A DNA stretch of 64,000 bases, taken from contig NZ_CP009438.1 of NCBI RefSeq assembly GCF_000761215.1, positions 6,366,501 through 6,430,500 on the forward strand, given 5' to 3'. The translations under genes were made by a program, and so were the position numbers. Of this stretch, positions 42,576-51,543 are shown one piece after another. The notes beneath the pieces were generated by a model, which searched no databases, was not told the DNA's origin, and saw only the letters and a list, made by a program, of their open reading frames with translations. Origin of the DNA: Streptomyces glaucescens. GTDB lineage: Bacteria; Actinomycetota; Actinomycetes; Streptomycetales; Streptomycetaceae. Numbering within the stretch: position 1 is the first letter of the stretch; each line of letters begins with the position of its first letter.

Positions 42576-44807
42576 CTACAACTCCCTGATCCTGATGTCC
42601 CGGTAGGAGATCACATCGCTCGTGCCGTGGACCTGGAGCCCGATGTGGCCGGAGGCGTACCGCCGTCCGTCGGTGCCCGGGTCGTCCGCGCGGGGCGGGG
42701 TGAACTCCTGGCCGCCGAGGTTGTCGAACTCGTTGATCAGCACACCGTTGCGGTAGACCGAGTAGTGCTGGTCCACCACGCGGATCTCGTAGTCGTTCCA
42801 GGTGCCCTTCTGGGTGACACCGGCGCCCGCGAGCCCCACCCGGTCGAAGCCGTACACCGAGCCCGTCTTGTACAGGTCCCCGTCCGGCCGGTCGAGCACC
42901 TGCACCTCGTGGCCGAACTTGATGGCGACCCACTCCGGACGCGGCTCCTCGGGGTGGTCGTGGACCCACGGGAAGCGCACGAGGACACCGGAGTTGGCGT
43001 TGCCGGTGCCGGGCGCGTCGTCCCGCCACTGCAGGCGCAGCGAGAAGTCCCCGTACTTGCGCTGCGGGAACCACAGCATGCCCAGGCCCGCCCTGCCGGT
43101 GCCGCTGGTCATCGACCCGTCGGGGTTCAGGGCGAAGGAGCCGCCGCCGACGTGCTGCCAGGCGGCGAACGACTGCGCGCTGCCGTCGAAGATCTTCTGG
43201 TAGCCGTCGGTCTGGCCGGGACTGCCGATGCCCGACCGGCGCGCCGCCCGCTGGATCGCGTCGTACTCGCGCTGGTCGATGACCCCCTCGCGCAACAGCG
43301 TGTCCAGGACCGTCTTCACGTGCTTGAGGAACAGCGCGTGCGAGGACCACTGCTTCTCGTCCTCGATCAGCTCGTTGATCCGGCAGCGGTTGTCCGTGAC
43401 CCGGTTGGGCACGCCCGAGTCCACGGTGCCGACGATGACGGTGAGGCGTTCGTCGTACTCCGGGCAGCCCGGCGCCGGGACCTGGCCGGGGACGACGGTG
43501 AAGCTCACCGTGCGGGCCGGGGAGGTGTTGCCCGCCTTGTCGGTGGCGCGGTAGGCGACGGTGTGGGCGCCGGCGCGGTCCACGACCAGCGGTGTGCCGT
43601 ACGCGAGGTACGGCCCGCCGTCGAGTGCGTACTCGATGCGGTCGACCCCCGACCCGCCCGGGTCGGCGGCGCTCACCGTCACCGTGGCCCGGCTGACGTA
43701 GGCGCCGTCGGAGTTCCGCGCACCGTCGACGGTCACCCCGGTGACCGGTGGGGTGGTGTCCCGCGGGGGCGCGGCCACCACCGTGAACGTGACGCTCTTC
43801 TCCGCCGCCGCGTTGCCCGCCTTGTCGGTGGCCCGGTAGCGGACGGTGTGGGTGCCGGCCTGGTGCACCATCACCGGGGCGGTGTACGGCTGCCAGGCGC
43901 CGGACGCGCCGATCGCGTACTCGATGGTGTTCACCCCGGACCCGGTGTCCGAGGCGGTGACGGTGACCGTGGCCATGTCGGTGTAGGTGCCGTCGGGATT
44001 GCGTTCGCCGCCGACCGTGGCCGAGGTGTCCGGCGGGGTAGTGTCGTCGCTCGGCGGGGCGACGACGGTGAACTCGGCGGTCTTCTCGGCGGAGACGTTG
44101 CCGGCCCTGTCGTAGGCGCGGTAGCGGACGGTGTGGGTGCCGACCCGGTCGACGACGACGGGGGCGGTGTACGGGAGCCAGTCACCACCCGAGGCGCCGA
44201 ACGCGTACTGGATGCGGTCGACTCCCGACCCGCCGTCCTCGTCCGTCGCCCGGATGCCGACGCCGGCCGACCCGACGTACTGCCCCTGCGCGTTCCGCGT
44301 CCCGGAGACCTCCGCCGTGACCTCGGGCGGGGTCGTGTCCTCGCCGCTGCCCTCCGTCACCACGAGGATGCCCTGCATGGACCCGTGGCCGGGAATGGTG
44401 CAGTGGTAGAAGTAACGGCCCGGGGTGAGCGTGACCTCGGCGGTGTGCCGGCCGCCCGCGTCGTCGTTCGGGCCGGCCAGGATGTTCAGCGGGACGTCGC
44501 CGTTGAACTCGGGGTCGCCGGTCGCGAAGGTGAGGGTGTGCGGCATGCCGGTGGTGTTGCCGGTGGCCGCGCTGTTCTCGAAGACGATCGTCGCCCGGCC
44601 CGCCACCGCGGTCGCGGGCGCCGAGGTGTACTTGGTGATGTCGTCCCCGGCCGTCCAGGTGAGCACCTGGGCGGCCGATGGGGCGGCGGGCGCGGCGGGC
44701 GGTTCGCTCCGCCCGGCCGCCGCCGGGGCCGACTGCACTCCGAGCAGCAGGAGCAGCCCCGCCAGCAGGGCGGCCACCGTCCTCCGCGGGCGTCGTACGG
44801 TTCTCAC
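42576..44807 (-). CDS. secreted cupredoxin / Ig-like repeat / DUF1080 fusion protein
   Basis: A 743-residue exported protein. After an Arg-rich signal peptide comes a plastocyanin-like domain (~45-155) with copper ligands in MPHTL and YHCTIPGHGSM. Three ~90-residue Ig-like repeats follow, each starting DTTPP and ending with HTVxYRAxDxAGN (about 160-425). A spacer of ~100 residues leads to a C-terminal DUF1080 domain (~530-743) with GDFSLRLQWRDDAPGTGNANSGV and DYEIRVVDQHYSVYRNG. DUF1080 is the 3-keto-disaccharide hydrolase family. The GTG start overlaps the stop of the ThuA/dehydrogenase gene by 4 bp, so the two secreted proteins probably act together on an oxidised sugar. Domain borders are approximate. 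Confidence 0.85.
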   Translation of the reverse strand: MRTVRRPRRTVAALLAGLLLLLGVQSAPAAAGRSEPPAAPAAPSAAQVLTWTAGDDITKYTSAPATAVAGRATIVFENSAATGNTTGMPHTLTFATGDPEFNGDVPLNILAGPNDDAGGRHTAEVTLTPGRYFYHCTIPGHGSMQGILVVTEGSGEDTTPPEVTAEVSGTRNAQGQYVGSAGVGIRATDEDGGSGVDRIQYAFGASGGDWLPYTAPVVVDRVGTHTVRYRAYDRAGNVSAEKTAEFTVVAPPSDDTTPPDTSATVGGERNPDGTYTDMATVTVTASDTGSGVNTIEYAIGASGAWQPYTAPVMVHQAGTHTVRYRATDKAGNAAAEKSVTFTVVAAPPRDTTPPVTGVTVDGARNSDGAYVSRATVTVSAADPGGSGVDRIEYALDGGPYLAYGTPLVVDRAGAHTVAYRATDKAGNTSPARTVSFTVVPGQVPAPGCPEYDERLTVIVGTVDSGVPNRVTDNRCRINELIEDEKQWSSHALFLKHVKTVLDTLLREGVIDQREYDAIQRAARRSGIGSPGQTDGYQKIFDGSAQSFAAWQHVGGGSFALNPDGSMTSGTGRAGLGMLWFPQRKYGDFSLRLQWRDDAPGTGNANSGVLVRFPWVHDHPEEPRPEWVAIKFGHEVQVLDRPDGDLYKTGSVYGFDRVGLAGAGVTQKGTWNDYEIRVVDQHYSVYRNGVLINEFDNLGGQEFTPPRADDPGTDGRRYASGHIGLQVHGTSDVISYRDIRIREL

Positions 44808-47314
44808 GACTGCGCCCCCCTCGCCAGCTGGCCGGCGGCCGGCGTGGGACCGCCGCCGGTGTAGGTCACCCGCCACAGGGCGGACTTGGCGTCCGAGGTG
44901 AAGAAGCCGCGGCCGTAGTCGAGCACGTACAGCGCGCCGTCCGGACCGAACTTCCAGTCCATCAGGTTCTTGATGCCGTCGTTGCCGACCGGGACGATCT
45001 TCTTCAGCGACTCGGAGTGCACCGGCAGTCCGCCGTCGCCCTGCGTCCTCGGGTCCATCAGTACGGCGTTGCGGGGCTGGTCGGCGTCGTAGAAGTCGCC
45101 GATGAACCACTTGCCGTCCCAGTAGGCGGGCCAGGCCACGTCACTGCCGGGCGTGACGGCGGCGCGCCGGTAGACCGGCCCGTTCATCGCGGCCTGCCCG
45201 CCGCCCTTGAGCCACGGCAGCCGGTAGGCGGCGTCCTCCAGCCGGTACGACGGGATCCCGGCGGCGTCGCGCGGGAAGTCCGGTCCGCCGCCCTGCGGGG
45301 AGTACCAGATGTTGTTGCCGGTGACCGGCGGCAGGTTCACCAGGCCGTCGTTGTTCGGGGACTCGTTCCTCGGCCGGTCGCAGTCGTACCAGCCGAGCGG
45401 CTTCGACGGGTCCGGCAGGTTCCGGTCCCGGTACGGCTGCTTGTTGCCCATGCAGTACGGCCAGCCGCGGTTGCCCGCCTCGGTGATCACGGCGAACGTG
45501 TCGTACTTCGCCGGACCCCACACCGGCGACGGCGCCGAGGCGTCCGGGCCGACCCAGCCCGCGTAGAGGACGTCGGTGGTCTTGTCGACGAAGATGCGCG
45601 CCGGGTTCCTGACGCCCATCACATAGATCTCGCCGCGGGTCTTGCCGCCGCCCTCGTCGGTCTCCTCGCCCGTGAAGAGGTTCCCCTCGGGGAGGGTGTA
45701 CGTCCCGTCGGGCTCCGGATGGATGCGCAGGATCTTGCCGTTGAGGTTGTTGGTGTTGCCGGCGGTGCGGCGCGCGTCGGCGAAGGACACGCCCTTGTAG
45801 GCGGGCTCCGGGTTGTTGCCGGAGTAACCGTCGCTGAAGCGGCTGGAGTTGTTGTCGCCGGTCGCGATGTACAGGTTGCCCCTGGAGTCCCAGGCCATCC
45901 CGCCGCCCGCGTGGCAGCAGCTGTGGATCTGCACCGGCCACTCGAGCAGCACCTTCTCACTGCCCGGGTCCAGCCTGTCCGTGGCCCGGTCGAGGGTGAA
46001 GCGGGAGACGCGCCGCTTCGCCGTCCGGGTCTCGCGGTCGATCCCGGAGTGCGGCGTGTAGTGCAGGTACACCCAGCCGTTCTCCTCGAAGCGGGGGTCG
46101 AGTTCGATGCCGAGCAGGCCCTCCTCGACCTTGACCAGCTCGTCTCCGCCGCCCTTGTTCCCGAAGACGGTCAGCGCGCCCGCCAGGGTGACCTGCCCGG
46201 TCCTCGGGTCGTAGACGTGGATCTCGCCCCTGCCCTTGCCGATGTCCGGGTCGTTCCAGTCGGTGATCACCGGCTGGGAGGAGTCGGCGCCGCCGCGGCC
46301 GATGTAGAAGACCCGCCCGTCCGGGGCGGTGACCAGGCCGTGCGGCTCGCCGATCTGGTCGTTGCGGCCGGGCTGGTTGGGCTTGGTCAGCCGTTCGGCC
46401 CGGTAGTTGCCGTCGATGGTGGCCTTGCAGTCGGCGCGCACCAACCGGGTGGTCCACAGCAGGGCGCCGCGCAGATGGGCGCGGAAGTCGGTCTCGTCGT
46501 ACGACGACACGGTGCCGCCCATGCCGGTGTAGAAGGAGCGGCCGCCGTCGTAGTCACGGCACCAGCTGACGGGATGGTCCCAGCCGGCCGCACCGGTGCC
46601 GGGCCGGTACGTGGACTCCCGGACCCGGGCGACCGTGTGCACCGTGCCGGAGGGGTTCTTCACCCAGTTCAGCCACCGGTCGGGCCGTTTCCACTGCACC
46701 GGCAGGTCCCTGGTGGCCGGGTGCAGGCGGTCGCCGGCCTCCACCGTGGCCCGCTGCACGTCGGCGGGGCTCGCGGAGGCCGGGCGGGCGCCGATCAGCC
46801 CGGTGAACCACGCCGAGTACGGCTCCGCGCGGGCCGCGTCGTGGATGCCGACGAACCCCCCGCCCGCTTCCATGTACGCCTCCAGACCCGCTTCCTGCTC
46901 GGGGTCGAGGACGTCGCCGCCCCCGGTGAGGAACACGATCGCGTTGAACCGTCCCAGCCTGGTTCCGTCGGTGAAGACCGAGGCGTCGTCGGTGGCCTCG
47001 ACCTTGAAGCGCTGGTCCACCGGGCCGGACAGCCCGATCCGTTCGATCGCCTCGATCCCGGCGTTCACCAGCGGGGACTCGTCCCCGGGGGCCGCGGAAC
47101 CGTGGAAGATCAGCACCCGTACGTTCGCGCCGCCCGGGGGCGACTTCACGGACATCGTTGTCAGGGACGGTTCCGGTTCCGGGCGCGCACTCGCGGCGGG
47201 ACCGGACAGCAGGCCGGCGGTGAGCAGACCGGCGGTCAGGACGGCCGGCGCGGCGCGTGCGCCGGTGCCCAACCGTCGTCGTTTCCTGGGACTTTGGTGC
47301 GGTGTGGACCGCAT
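44804..47314 (-). CDS. secreted ThuA-like / glucose-sorbosone dehydrogenase fusion
   Basis: An 836-residue exported protein. After a long signal peptide (~45 residues), residues ~60-285 form a ThuA-like trehalose-utilisation domain (VRVLIFHGSAAP, VFLTGGGDVLDPEQ, GFVGIHDAAR). Residues ~310-820 form a six-bladed propeller of the PQQ-type glucose/sorbosone dehydrogenase family (EPHGLVTAPDGRVFYIGR, LGIELDPRFEENGWVYLHY, GNLYIATGDNNSS, GVRNPARIFVD). An HSCCHAGGG motif with vicinal Cys lies within it. The likely role is extracellular sugar oxidation. The start is ATG 47314; an in-frame GTG 12 bp upstream has its ribosome site too close. It is first in the operon and divergent from the small laccase. 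Confidence 0.88.
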   Translation of the reverse strand: MRSTPHQSPRKRRRLGTGARAAPAVLTAGLLTAGLLSGPAASARPEPEPSLTTMSVKSPPGGANVRVLIFHGSAAPGDESPLVNAGIEAIERIGLSGPVDQRFKVEATDDASVFTDGTRLGRFNAIVFLTGGGDVLDPEQEAGLEAYMEAGGGFVGIHDAARAEPYSAWFTGLIGARPASASPADVQRATVEAGDRLHPATRDLPVQWKRPDRWLNWVKNPSGTVHTVARVRESTYRPGTGAAGWDHPVSWCRDYDGGRSFYTGMGGTVSSYDETDFRAHLRGALLWTTRLVRADCKATIDGNYRAERLTKPNQPGRNDQIGEPHGLVTAPDGRVFYIGRGGADSSQPVITDWNDPDIGKGRGEIHVYDPRTGQVTLAGALTVFGNKGGGDELVKVEEGLLGIELDPRFEENGWVYLHYTPHSGIDRETRTAKRRVSRFTLDRATDRLDPGSEKVLLEWPVQIHSCCHAGGGMAWDSRGNLYIATGDNNSSRFSDGYSGNNPEPAYKGVSFADARRTAGNTNNLNGKILRIHPEPDGTYTLPEGNLFTGEETDEGGGKTRGEIYVMGVRNPARIFVDKTTDVLYAGWVGPDASAPSPVWGPAKYDTFAVITEAGNRGWPYCMGNKQPYRDRNLPDPSKPLGWYDCDRPRNESPNNDGLVNLPPVTGNNIWYSPQGGGPDFPRDAAGIPSYRLEDAAYRLPWLKGGGQAAMNGPVYRRAAVTPGSDVAWPAYWDGKWFIGDFYDADQPRNAVLMDPRTQGDGGLPVHSESLKKIVPVGNDGIKNLMDWKFGPDGALYVLDYGRGFFTSDAKSALWRVTYTGGGPTPAAGQLARGAQS

Positions 47315-47484
47315 GTGGTCACCCACCCCTCGTCGGTCACGGCAACAGCGCCAAGGAAGCTAGACCTCTTTGCGCGGCCCGCCAATAGGTACGACCGGGA
47401 TCGAACGAACTTTGTCCTGGGTGTGGATAAACCCGGTGCGCCCCGCTACCGTCTCGACTCCCGTACCGGAGTGGGGAGTTCGGC

Positions 47485-48504
47485 ATGGACAGACGTGGGT
47501 TCAACCGGCGGGTCCTCCTGGGCGGCGCGGCGGCCGCCGCGACATCGTTGTCCCTCGCGGCGGCGCCCGAGGCCAGCGGCGCCGGTGAAGCGGTGAGGAC
47601 GGCCCCGGCCGGCGGGGAGGTGAAACGCGTCCGGCTGTACGCCGAGCGACTCGCCGACGGGCAGATGGGCTACGGACTCGAACGGGGCGAGGCGACGATC
47701 CCGGGACCGCTGATCGAGCTGAACGAGGGCGACACCCTGCACATCGACTTCGAGAACACCATGGACGTGCCCGTGAGCCTGCACGTCCACGGTCTCGACT
47801 ACGAGATCTCCAGCGACGGCACCAGGCAGAACGGGAGCGACGTCGAACCCGGCGGCACCCGCACCTACACCTGGCGCACCCACGCCCCGGGCCGCCGCAA
47901 GGACGGCACCTGGCGGGCGGGCAGCGCCGGTTACTGGCACTACCACGACCACGTGGTCGGCACCGAACACGGCACCGGCGGCATCCGCAAGGGCCTGTAC
48001 GGACCGGTGATCGTCCGGCGCAAGGGCGACATCCTGCCGGACCGGACCCACACCATCGTCTTCAACGACATGACCGTCAACAACCGGCCCCCGCACACCG
48101 GGCCGGACTTCGAGGCGACGGTCGGCGACCGGGTCGAGTTCGTGATGATCACGCACGGTGAGTACTACCACACCTTCCACCTGCACGGACATCGCTGGGC
48201 CGACAACCGCACCGGCATGCTGACCGGCCCCGACGACCCCAGCCAGGTCATCGACAACAAGATCGTCGGCCCGGCGGACTCCTTCGGGTTCCAGGTCGTC
48301 GCGGGGGAGGGCGTCGGAGCCGGCGCCTGGATGTACCACTGCCACGTGCAGAGCCACTCCGACATGGGGATGGTGGGGCTGTTCCTGGTACGGAAACCGG
48401 ACGGCACGATCCCCGGGTACGAGCCGCACGACCCCCACGAGCCGCACGGCTCCGGCACCGTTCGCGGGTCAGGGCCGGCGACCGGACACGAGCACGGCCA
48501 CTGA
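47485..48504 (+). CDS. two-domain small laccase (multicopper oxidase)
   Basis: A 339-residue Tat-exported laccase closely resembling the S. coelicolor small laccase. RRGFNRRVLLGGAAAA is the twin-arginine signal. Copper ligands are HVHGLDY, WHYHDHVVG, HTFHLHGH and the type-1/type-3 motif YHCHVQSHSDMGM. With only two cupredoxin domains it must work as a trimer, with trinuclear sites at the interfaces. It oxidises phenolics with O2. A His-rich tail (DPHEPHG...HEHGH) may bind copper. It lies 170 bp from the divergent ThuA/dehydrogenase-cupredoxin operon, so several secreted copper or oxidative proteins are grouped here. Confidence 0.95.
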   Translation: MDRRGFNRRVLLGGAAAAATSLSLAAAPEASGAGEAVRTAPAGGEVKRVRLYAERLADGQMGYGLERGEATIPGPLIELNEGDTLHIDFENTMDVPVSLHVHGLDYEISSDGTRQNGSDVEPGGTRTYTWRTHAPGRRKDGTWRAGSAGYWHYHDHVVGTEHGTGGIRKGLYGPVIVRRKGDILPDRTHTIVFNDMTVNNRPPHTGPDFEATVGDRVEFVMITHGEYYHTFHLHGHRWADNRTGMLTGPDDPSQVIDNKIVGPADSFGFQVVAGEGVGAGAWMYHCHVQSHSDMGMVGLFLVRKPDGTIPGYEPHDPHEPHGSGTVRGSGPATGHEHGH

Positions 48505-48611
48505 CGGGCGCCGCGGGCCGGCCGGGCCCGCCCACCGGTGCCACGGGCCCCGCGCCCGGGCCGGACCCGCCTGGTTATCCTTTTCGGCAACCGCCGAGGA
48601 GGAGTCCCGAA

Positions 48612-49655
48612 GTGACCGAGGCAGCGTCGCGACCCACGCTGGAGGCCGTGGCCGCGCGGGCGGGCGTGTCCCGGGCCACCGTGTCGCGGGTGGTCAACGG
48701 CGGGGAGGGGGTCCGCGAGCCCCTCGTGGAGCGGGTCCGGCAGGCGGTGGAGGAACTCGGCTACGTCCCCAACCAGGCGGCCCGCAGCCTGGTGACCAGG
48801 CGGCACGACGCGGTCGCCGTCGTCATCGCCGAACCGGAGGACCGGGTCTTCGCCGACCCGTTCTTCGCGCGGCAGCTGCGGGGCATCAGCAAGGAACTGA
48901 CCGCCCACGACAACCAGCTGGTGCTGCTGCTCACGGAGGGCCGCGACGACCACGCGCGCGTGGCCCGCTACCTGGCCGGCGGCCATGTCGACGGCGCGCT
49001 GGTGTTCTCCCTGCACCTCGACGACCCGCTGCCCGGCCTCATCCGGCACGCCGGGGTGCCGACGGTGTTCGGCGGGCGGCCCGGCTGGAGCGACGGCGCG
49101 GGACGGGCCGCCTACGTCGACAGCGACAACCGCGGCGGCGCCCGCGCGGCCGTACGCCACCTCGCGGACCTGGGCCGCACACGCATCGCGCACATCACCG
49201 GCCCGCTCGACCAGACCTCGGCGGCGGACCGCCTCGACGGCTACCGGGACGTGGTGGGCCACGCGGAGCCCCTGCTGGTCGTGGAGAGCGACTTCACACC
49301 GGGCGGCGGGGAGCGGGCCATGCGCGCGCTCCTGGACCGGGTTCCCGGCCTGGACGCCGTGTTCGCCGCCAACGACCTGACCGCCGCGGGTGCCCTGCGG
49401 GTGCTGCGGGAGCGCGGCCGGCGCGTCCCCGACGACGTCGCGGTGATCGGCTTCGACGACATGCTGCCCCTGGCGGAACAGACCGACCCGCCGCTGACGA
49501 CCGTCCGTCAGGACATCGAGGAGATGGGCCGCTTGATGGCCCGCATGCTGCTGCACCGCCCCGGCCCCGGCGCGCCGGGCGGCGACGGCGCCGAAGCGGA
49601 CGCCGCTGCCGGTGTCGTGCTGCCCACGACGCTGATCCGGCGGGCCTCCGCCTGA
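48612..49655 (+). CDS. LacI-family regulator
   Basis: A 347-residue repressor. The N-terminal HTH and hinge read TLEAVAARAGVSRATVSRVVNG and YVPNQAARSLVTRR, followed by a periplasmic-binding-protein-like sugar domain (VFANDLTAAGAL-type segment near residue 255, GFDD at 280). The GTG start follows GAGGAGG. It is downstream of the laccase in the same orientation with a 107-bp gap; no sugar operon is adjacent. The target is unknown. The LacI-type dyad at 20950 is 28 kb away and cannot be linked to it from sequence alone. Confidence 0.88.
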   Translation: MTEAASRPTLEAVAARAGVSRATVSRVVNGGEGVREPLVERVRQAVEELGYVPNQAARSLVTRRHDAVAVVIAEPEDRVFADPFFARQLRGISKELTAHDNQLVLLLTEGRDDHARVARYLAGGHVDGALVFSLHLDDPLPGLIRHAGVPTVFGGRPGWSDGAGRAAYVDSDNRGGARAAVRHLADLGRTRIAHITGPLDQTSAADRLDGYRDVVGHAEPLLVVESDFTPGGGERAMRALLDRVPGLDAVFAANDLTAAGALRVLRERGRRVPDDVAVIGFDDMLPLAEQTDPPLTTVRQDIEEMGRLMARMLLHRPGPGAPGGDGAEADAAAGVVLPTTLIRRASA

Positions 49656-49743
49656 CGGGCGCCCGTACCCGCGCGGGACCCGTCACGCCGCGCGGTACCC
49701 GGCGCGCCCGCGCGTCACCCGGCCGGGCGCCGCTCCGGCTCAC

Positions 49744-50535
49744 TCACTCCCGCGGCGGTGCGCTCGTGATCACGGCGAAGCGGGCGCCGTACGGGTCGGC
49801 GAGCTTGGCGATGCGGCCGACGTCGGGCATGTCGGTGGCGGGCATGCGGACCGTGCCGCCCAGCCGCTCGGCCTCGGCGACGGTGGCGTCGGCGTCCTCG
49901 GCCTCGAAGTACGGCAGCCAGCAGGGGCCCGCGTCCGCCTCCGTCGGATCGTCGGCCAGCGGCACCATGCCGCCGAACATGGAGTCCTCGCCGCCGCCCG
50001 CGGGATTGACCGTGGTGTAGACGCCGCCGGGGAACGGGACGCCGAAGGTCTCCAGGCCCAGCACCGCGCGGTAGAACGCGGCGGCGGCCGGCAGGTCCGC
50101 CGTGTACAGCTCCACCCAGCACAGCGAGCCGGGCTCGCCCGCCACGTCGATGCCCGCGGTCCGGCCGGGCTGCCAGATGCCGAACGGCACGCCCGCCTTG
50201 TCGGAGAGGATCGCCATCCGGCCCTCGTCCCTCACCTCCATGGGCCGCAGCAGCACACCGCCGTGCGCCTGTTCGGCCGCCCGCGTGGTGGCCTCCGCGT
50301 CCGGGCTCCGGAAGTAGACCGTCCAGGAGGGCGGACCCTGTTCCGGGGCGGCCCGCATCCCGCCGGCCACCATACGGCCGTCGAGCTGGAAGAAGCCGTA
50401 CCCGCCGGCCCCGGGCCCCGCCGACCGGAAGCGCCAGCCGAACAGACCGCCGTAGAACGAGGCGGCGCCCTCGATGTCGGGAGTGCCGACGTCGACCCAG
50501 TTCGGGGCGCCGTCGGCGAAACGGGTGGTGAGCAT
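49744..50535 (-). CDS. VOC-family protein with two glyoxalase-like domains
   Basis: A 263-residue protein with two vicinal-oxygen-chelate domains. The first starts GAPNWVDVGTPDIEGAASFYGGLFGW and the second GSLCWVELYTADLPAAAAFYRAVLGL, both showing the beta-alpha-beta VOC pattern. ILSDKAGVPFGIWQPG and LADPYGARFAVI close each half. Similar proteins are called hydroxylase or glyoxalase without evidence; the metal and substrate are unknown. It is divergent from the WhiB-like gene across 253 bp. Confidence 0.85.
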   Translation of the reverse strand: MLTTRFADGAPNWVDVGTPDIEGAASFYGGLFGWRFRSAGPGAGGYGFFQLDGRMVAGGMRAAPEQGPPSWTVYFRSPDAEATTRAAEQAHGGVLLRPMEVRDEGRMAILSDKAGVPFGIWQPGRTAGIDVAGEPGSLCWVELYTADLPAAAAFYRAVLGLETFGVPFPGGVYTTVNPAGGGEDSMFGGMVPLADDPTEADAGPCWLPYFEAEDADATVAEAERLGGTVRMPATDMPDVGRIAKLADPYGARFAVITSAPPRE

Positions 50536-50788
50536 CTTCGCCCTCCTCGGAAGGGTCCCGTTGCCTGCTCTGCCGAGTCTGGCACCGCCCACCGGCAACC
50601 GCCGCCGGAACACCCACCGGTGGTCACTCGTGGTGACCGCCGTGGTTTTCGCCGGTTTCGGTGTCTGCGCGCGCCGCCGTGCGCCGGGCACCCCGCGCGG
50701 GGCATCATCGGGGCGGCCGGAGGCCCTGGAACGCCGCGTTGATCCGGCGTTGATCGAACGTTTTTCGCCGTCCGGCAGGCTCTCGGCC

Positions 50789-51034
50789 ATGCAGCTCGAA
50801 ACCATCACCCCGGCCACCCCCGTCTGGCAGGCGCAGGCCCTGTGCGCGCAGACCGGTGCGGACTTCTTCTTTCCCGAGCCCGGCAGCTCGGTGCGCGAGG
50901 CGAAGCGCATCTGCGGCATGTGCGAGATGCGGGCCGCCTGCCTCGAGTACGCCCTCACCCACGACGAGCGCTTCGGCGTCTGGGGCGGCCTGTCGGAGAA
51001 GGAACGCCTGCGGCTGCGCCGCACCTCGCACTGA
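50789..51034 (+). CDS. WhiB-like iron-sulfur regulator
   Basis: An 81-residue Wbl protein. The four cluster cysteines C19, C42, C45 and C51 fit the C-Xn-C-X2-C-X5-C pattern, and GVWGG at 63-67 plus the basic tail EKERLRLRR complete the family. These proteins bind a [4Fe-4S] cluster and usually contact the principal sigma factor. The start is the ATG at 50789, though no strong ribosome site precedes it; the frame is open further upstream with poor conservation. From memory, SCO6715 in the laccase-ssgD interval of S. coelicolor is a Wbl gene. Confidence 0.9.
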   Translation: MQLETITPATPVWQAQALCAQTGADFFFPEPGSSVREAKRICGMCEMRAACLEYALTHDERFGVWGGLSEKERLRLRRTSH

Positions 51035-51543
51035 AGCGGAACCGGGGGAGCCCGGGATCACCCGCTCGCCGTCCTCGGGCGCGGAACACCGCGGTGGGTG
51101 CTTGACGGACCGGACACGGACACGGGCGCGTACACGGACGCCGTCACGGACGGGGAGCCGATGGCCTTCCACCGGGTGGTGGCCAGGCGGTGTGCCCGGC
51201 CCGTCGACGACCCGTCCGGCTGCACACCGGACAGGCCGCCGCCTTCGCCCGCGACGGCCGGCTGCGCAGCAGCAAGCCACGCGGCACCTGAGTCCAGGCC
51301 GCCGACGCCACCGTGACGGCCGCCACCGGAACCGGGGTGGGCGACCGGTATGAGGACGCACCACTGGCCGCGCCGGGCACCGGCGACGTCTTCCACGGGC
51401 CGTAGGGCCGCCATGTCCGCGCGTCGCCCCGCCGCCGGGTCGGCCCCTTCCGCCACCGGCTGTGCCCGCACCGGGCCGCCTACAACACCGCACAGCGCGG
51501 CATGACCACGGCCGGCGCCGGCCGCCGTGCTCCCCGCGCGCGG
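51035..51543. other. 509-bp gap with possible decayed coding sequence
   Basis: No intact gene was recognised. Plus-strand pieces with coding-like third-position GC occur in different frames: from 51098 (MLDGPDTDTGAYTDAV...), then a stretch ending ...RLRSSKPRGT at about 51290, then DATVTAATGTGVGDRYED to a stop near 51405, and a short stretch ending near 51505. This fits a gene broken by indels, but GC-rich random sequence can look similar. No parent family was identified. Confidence 0.35.
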
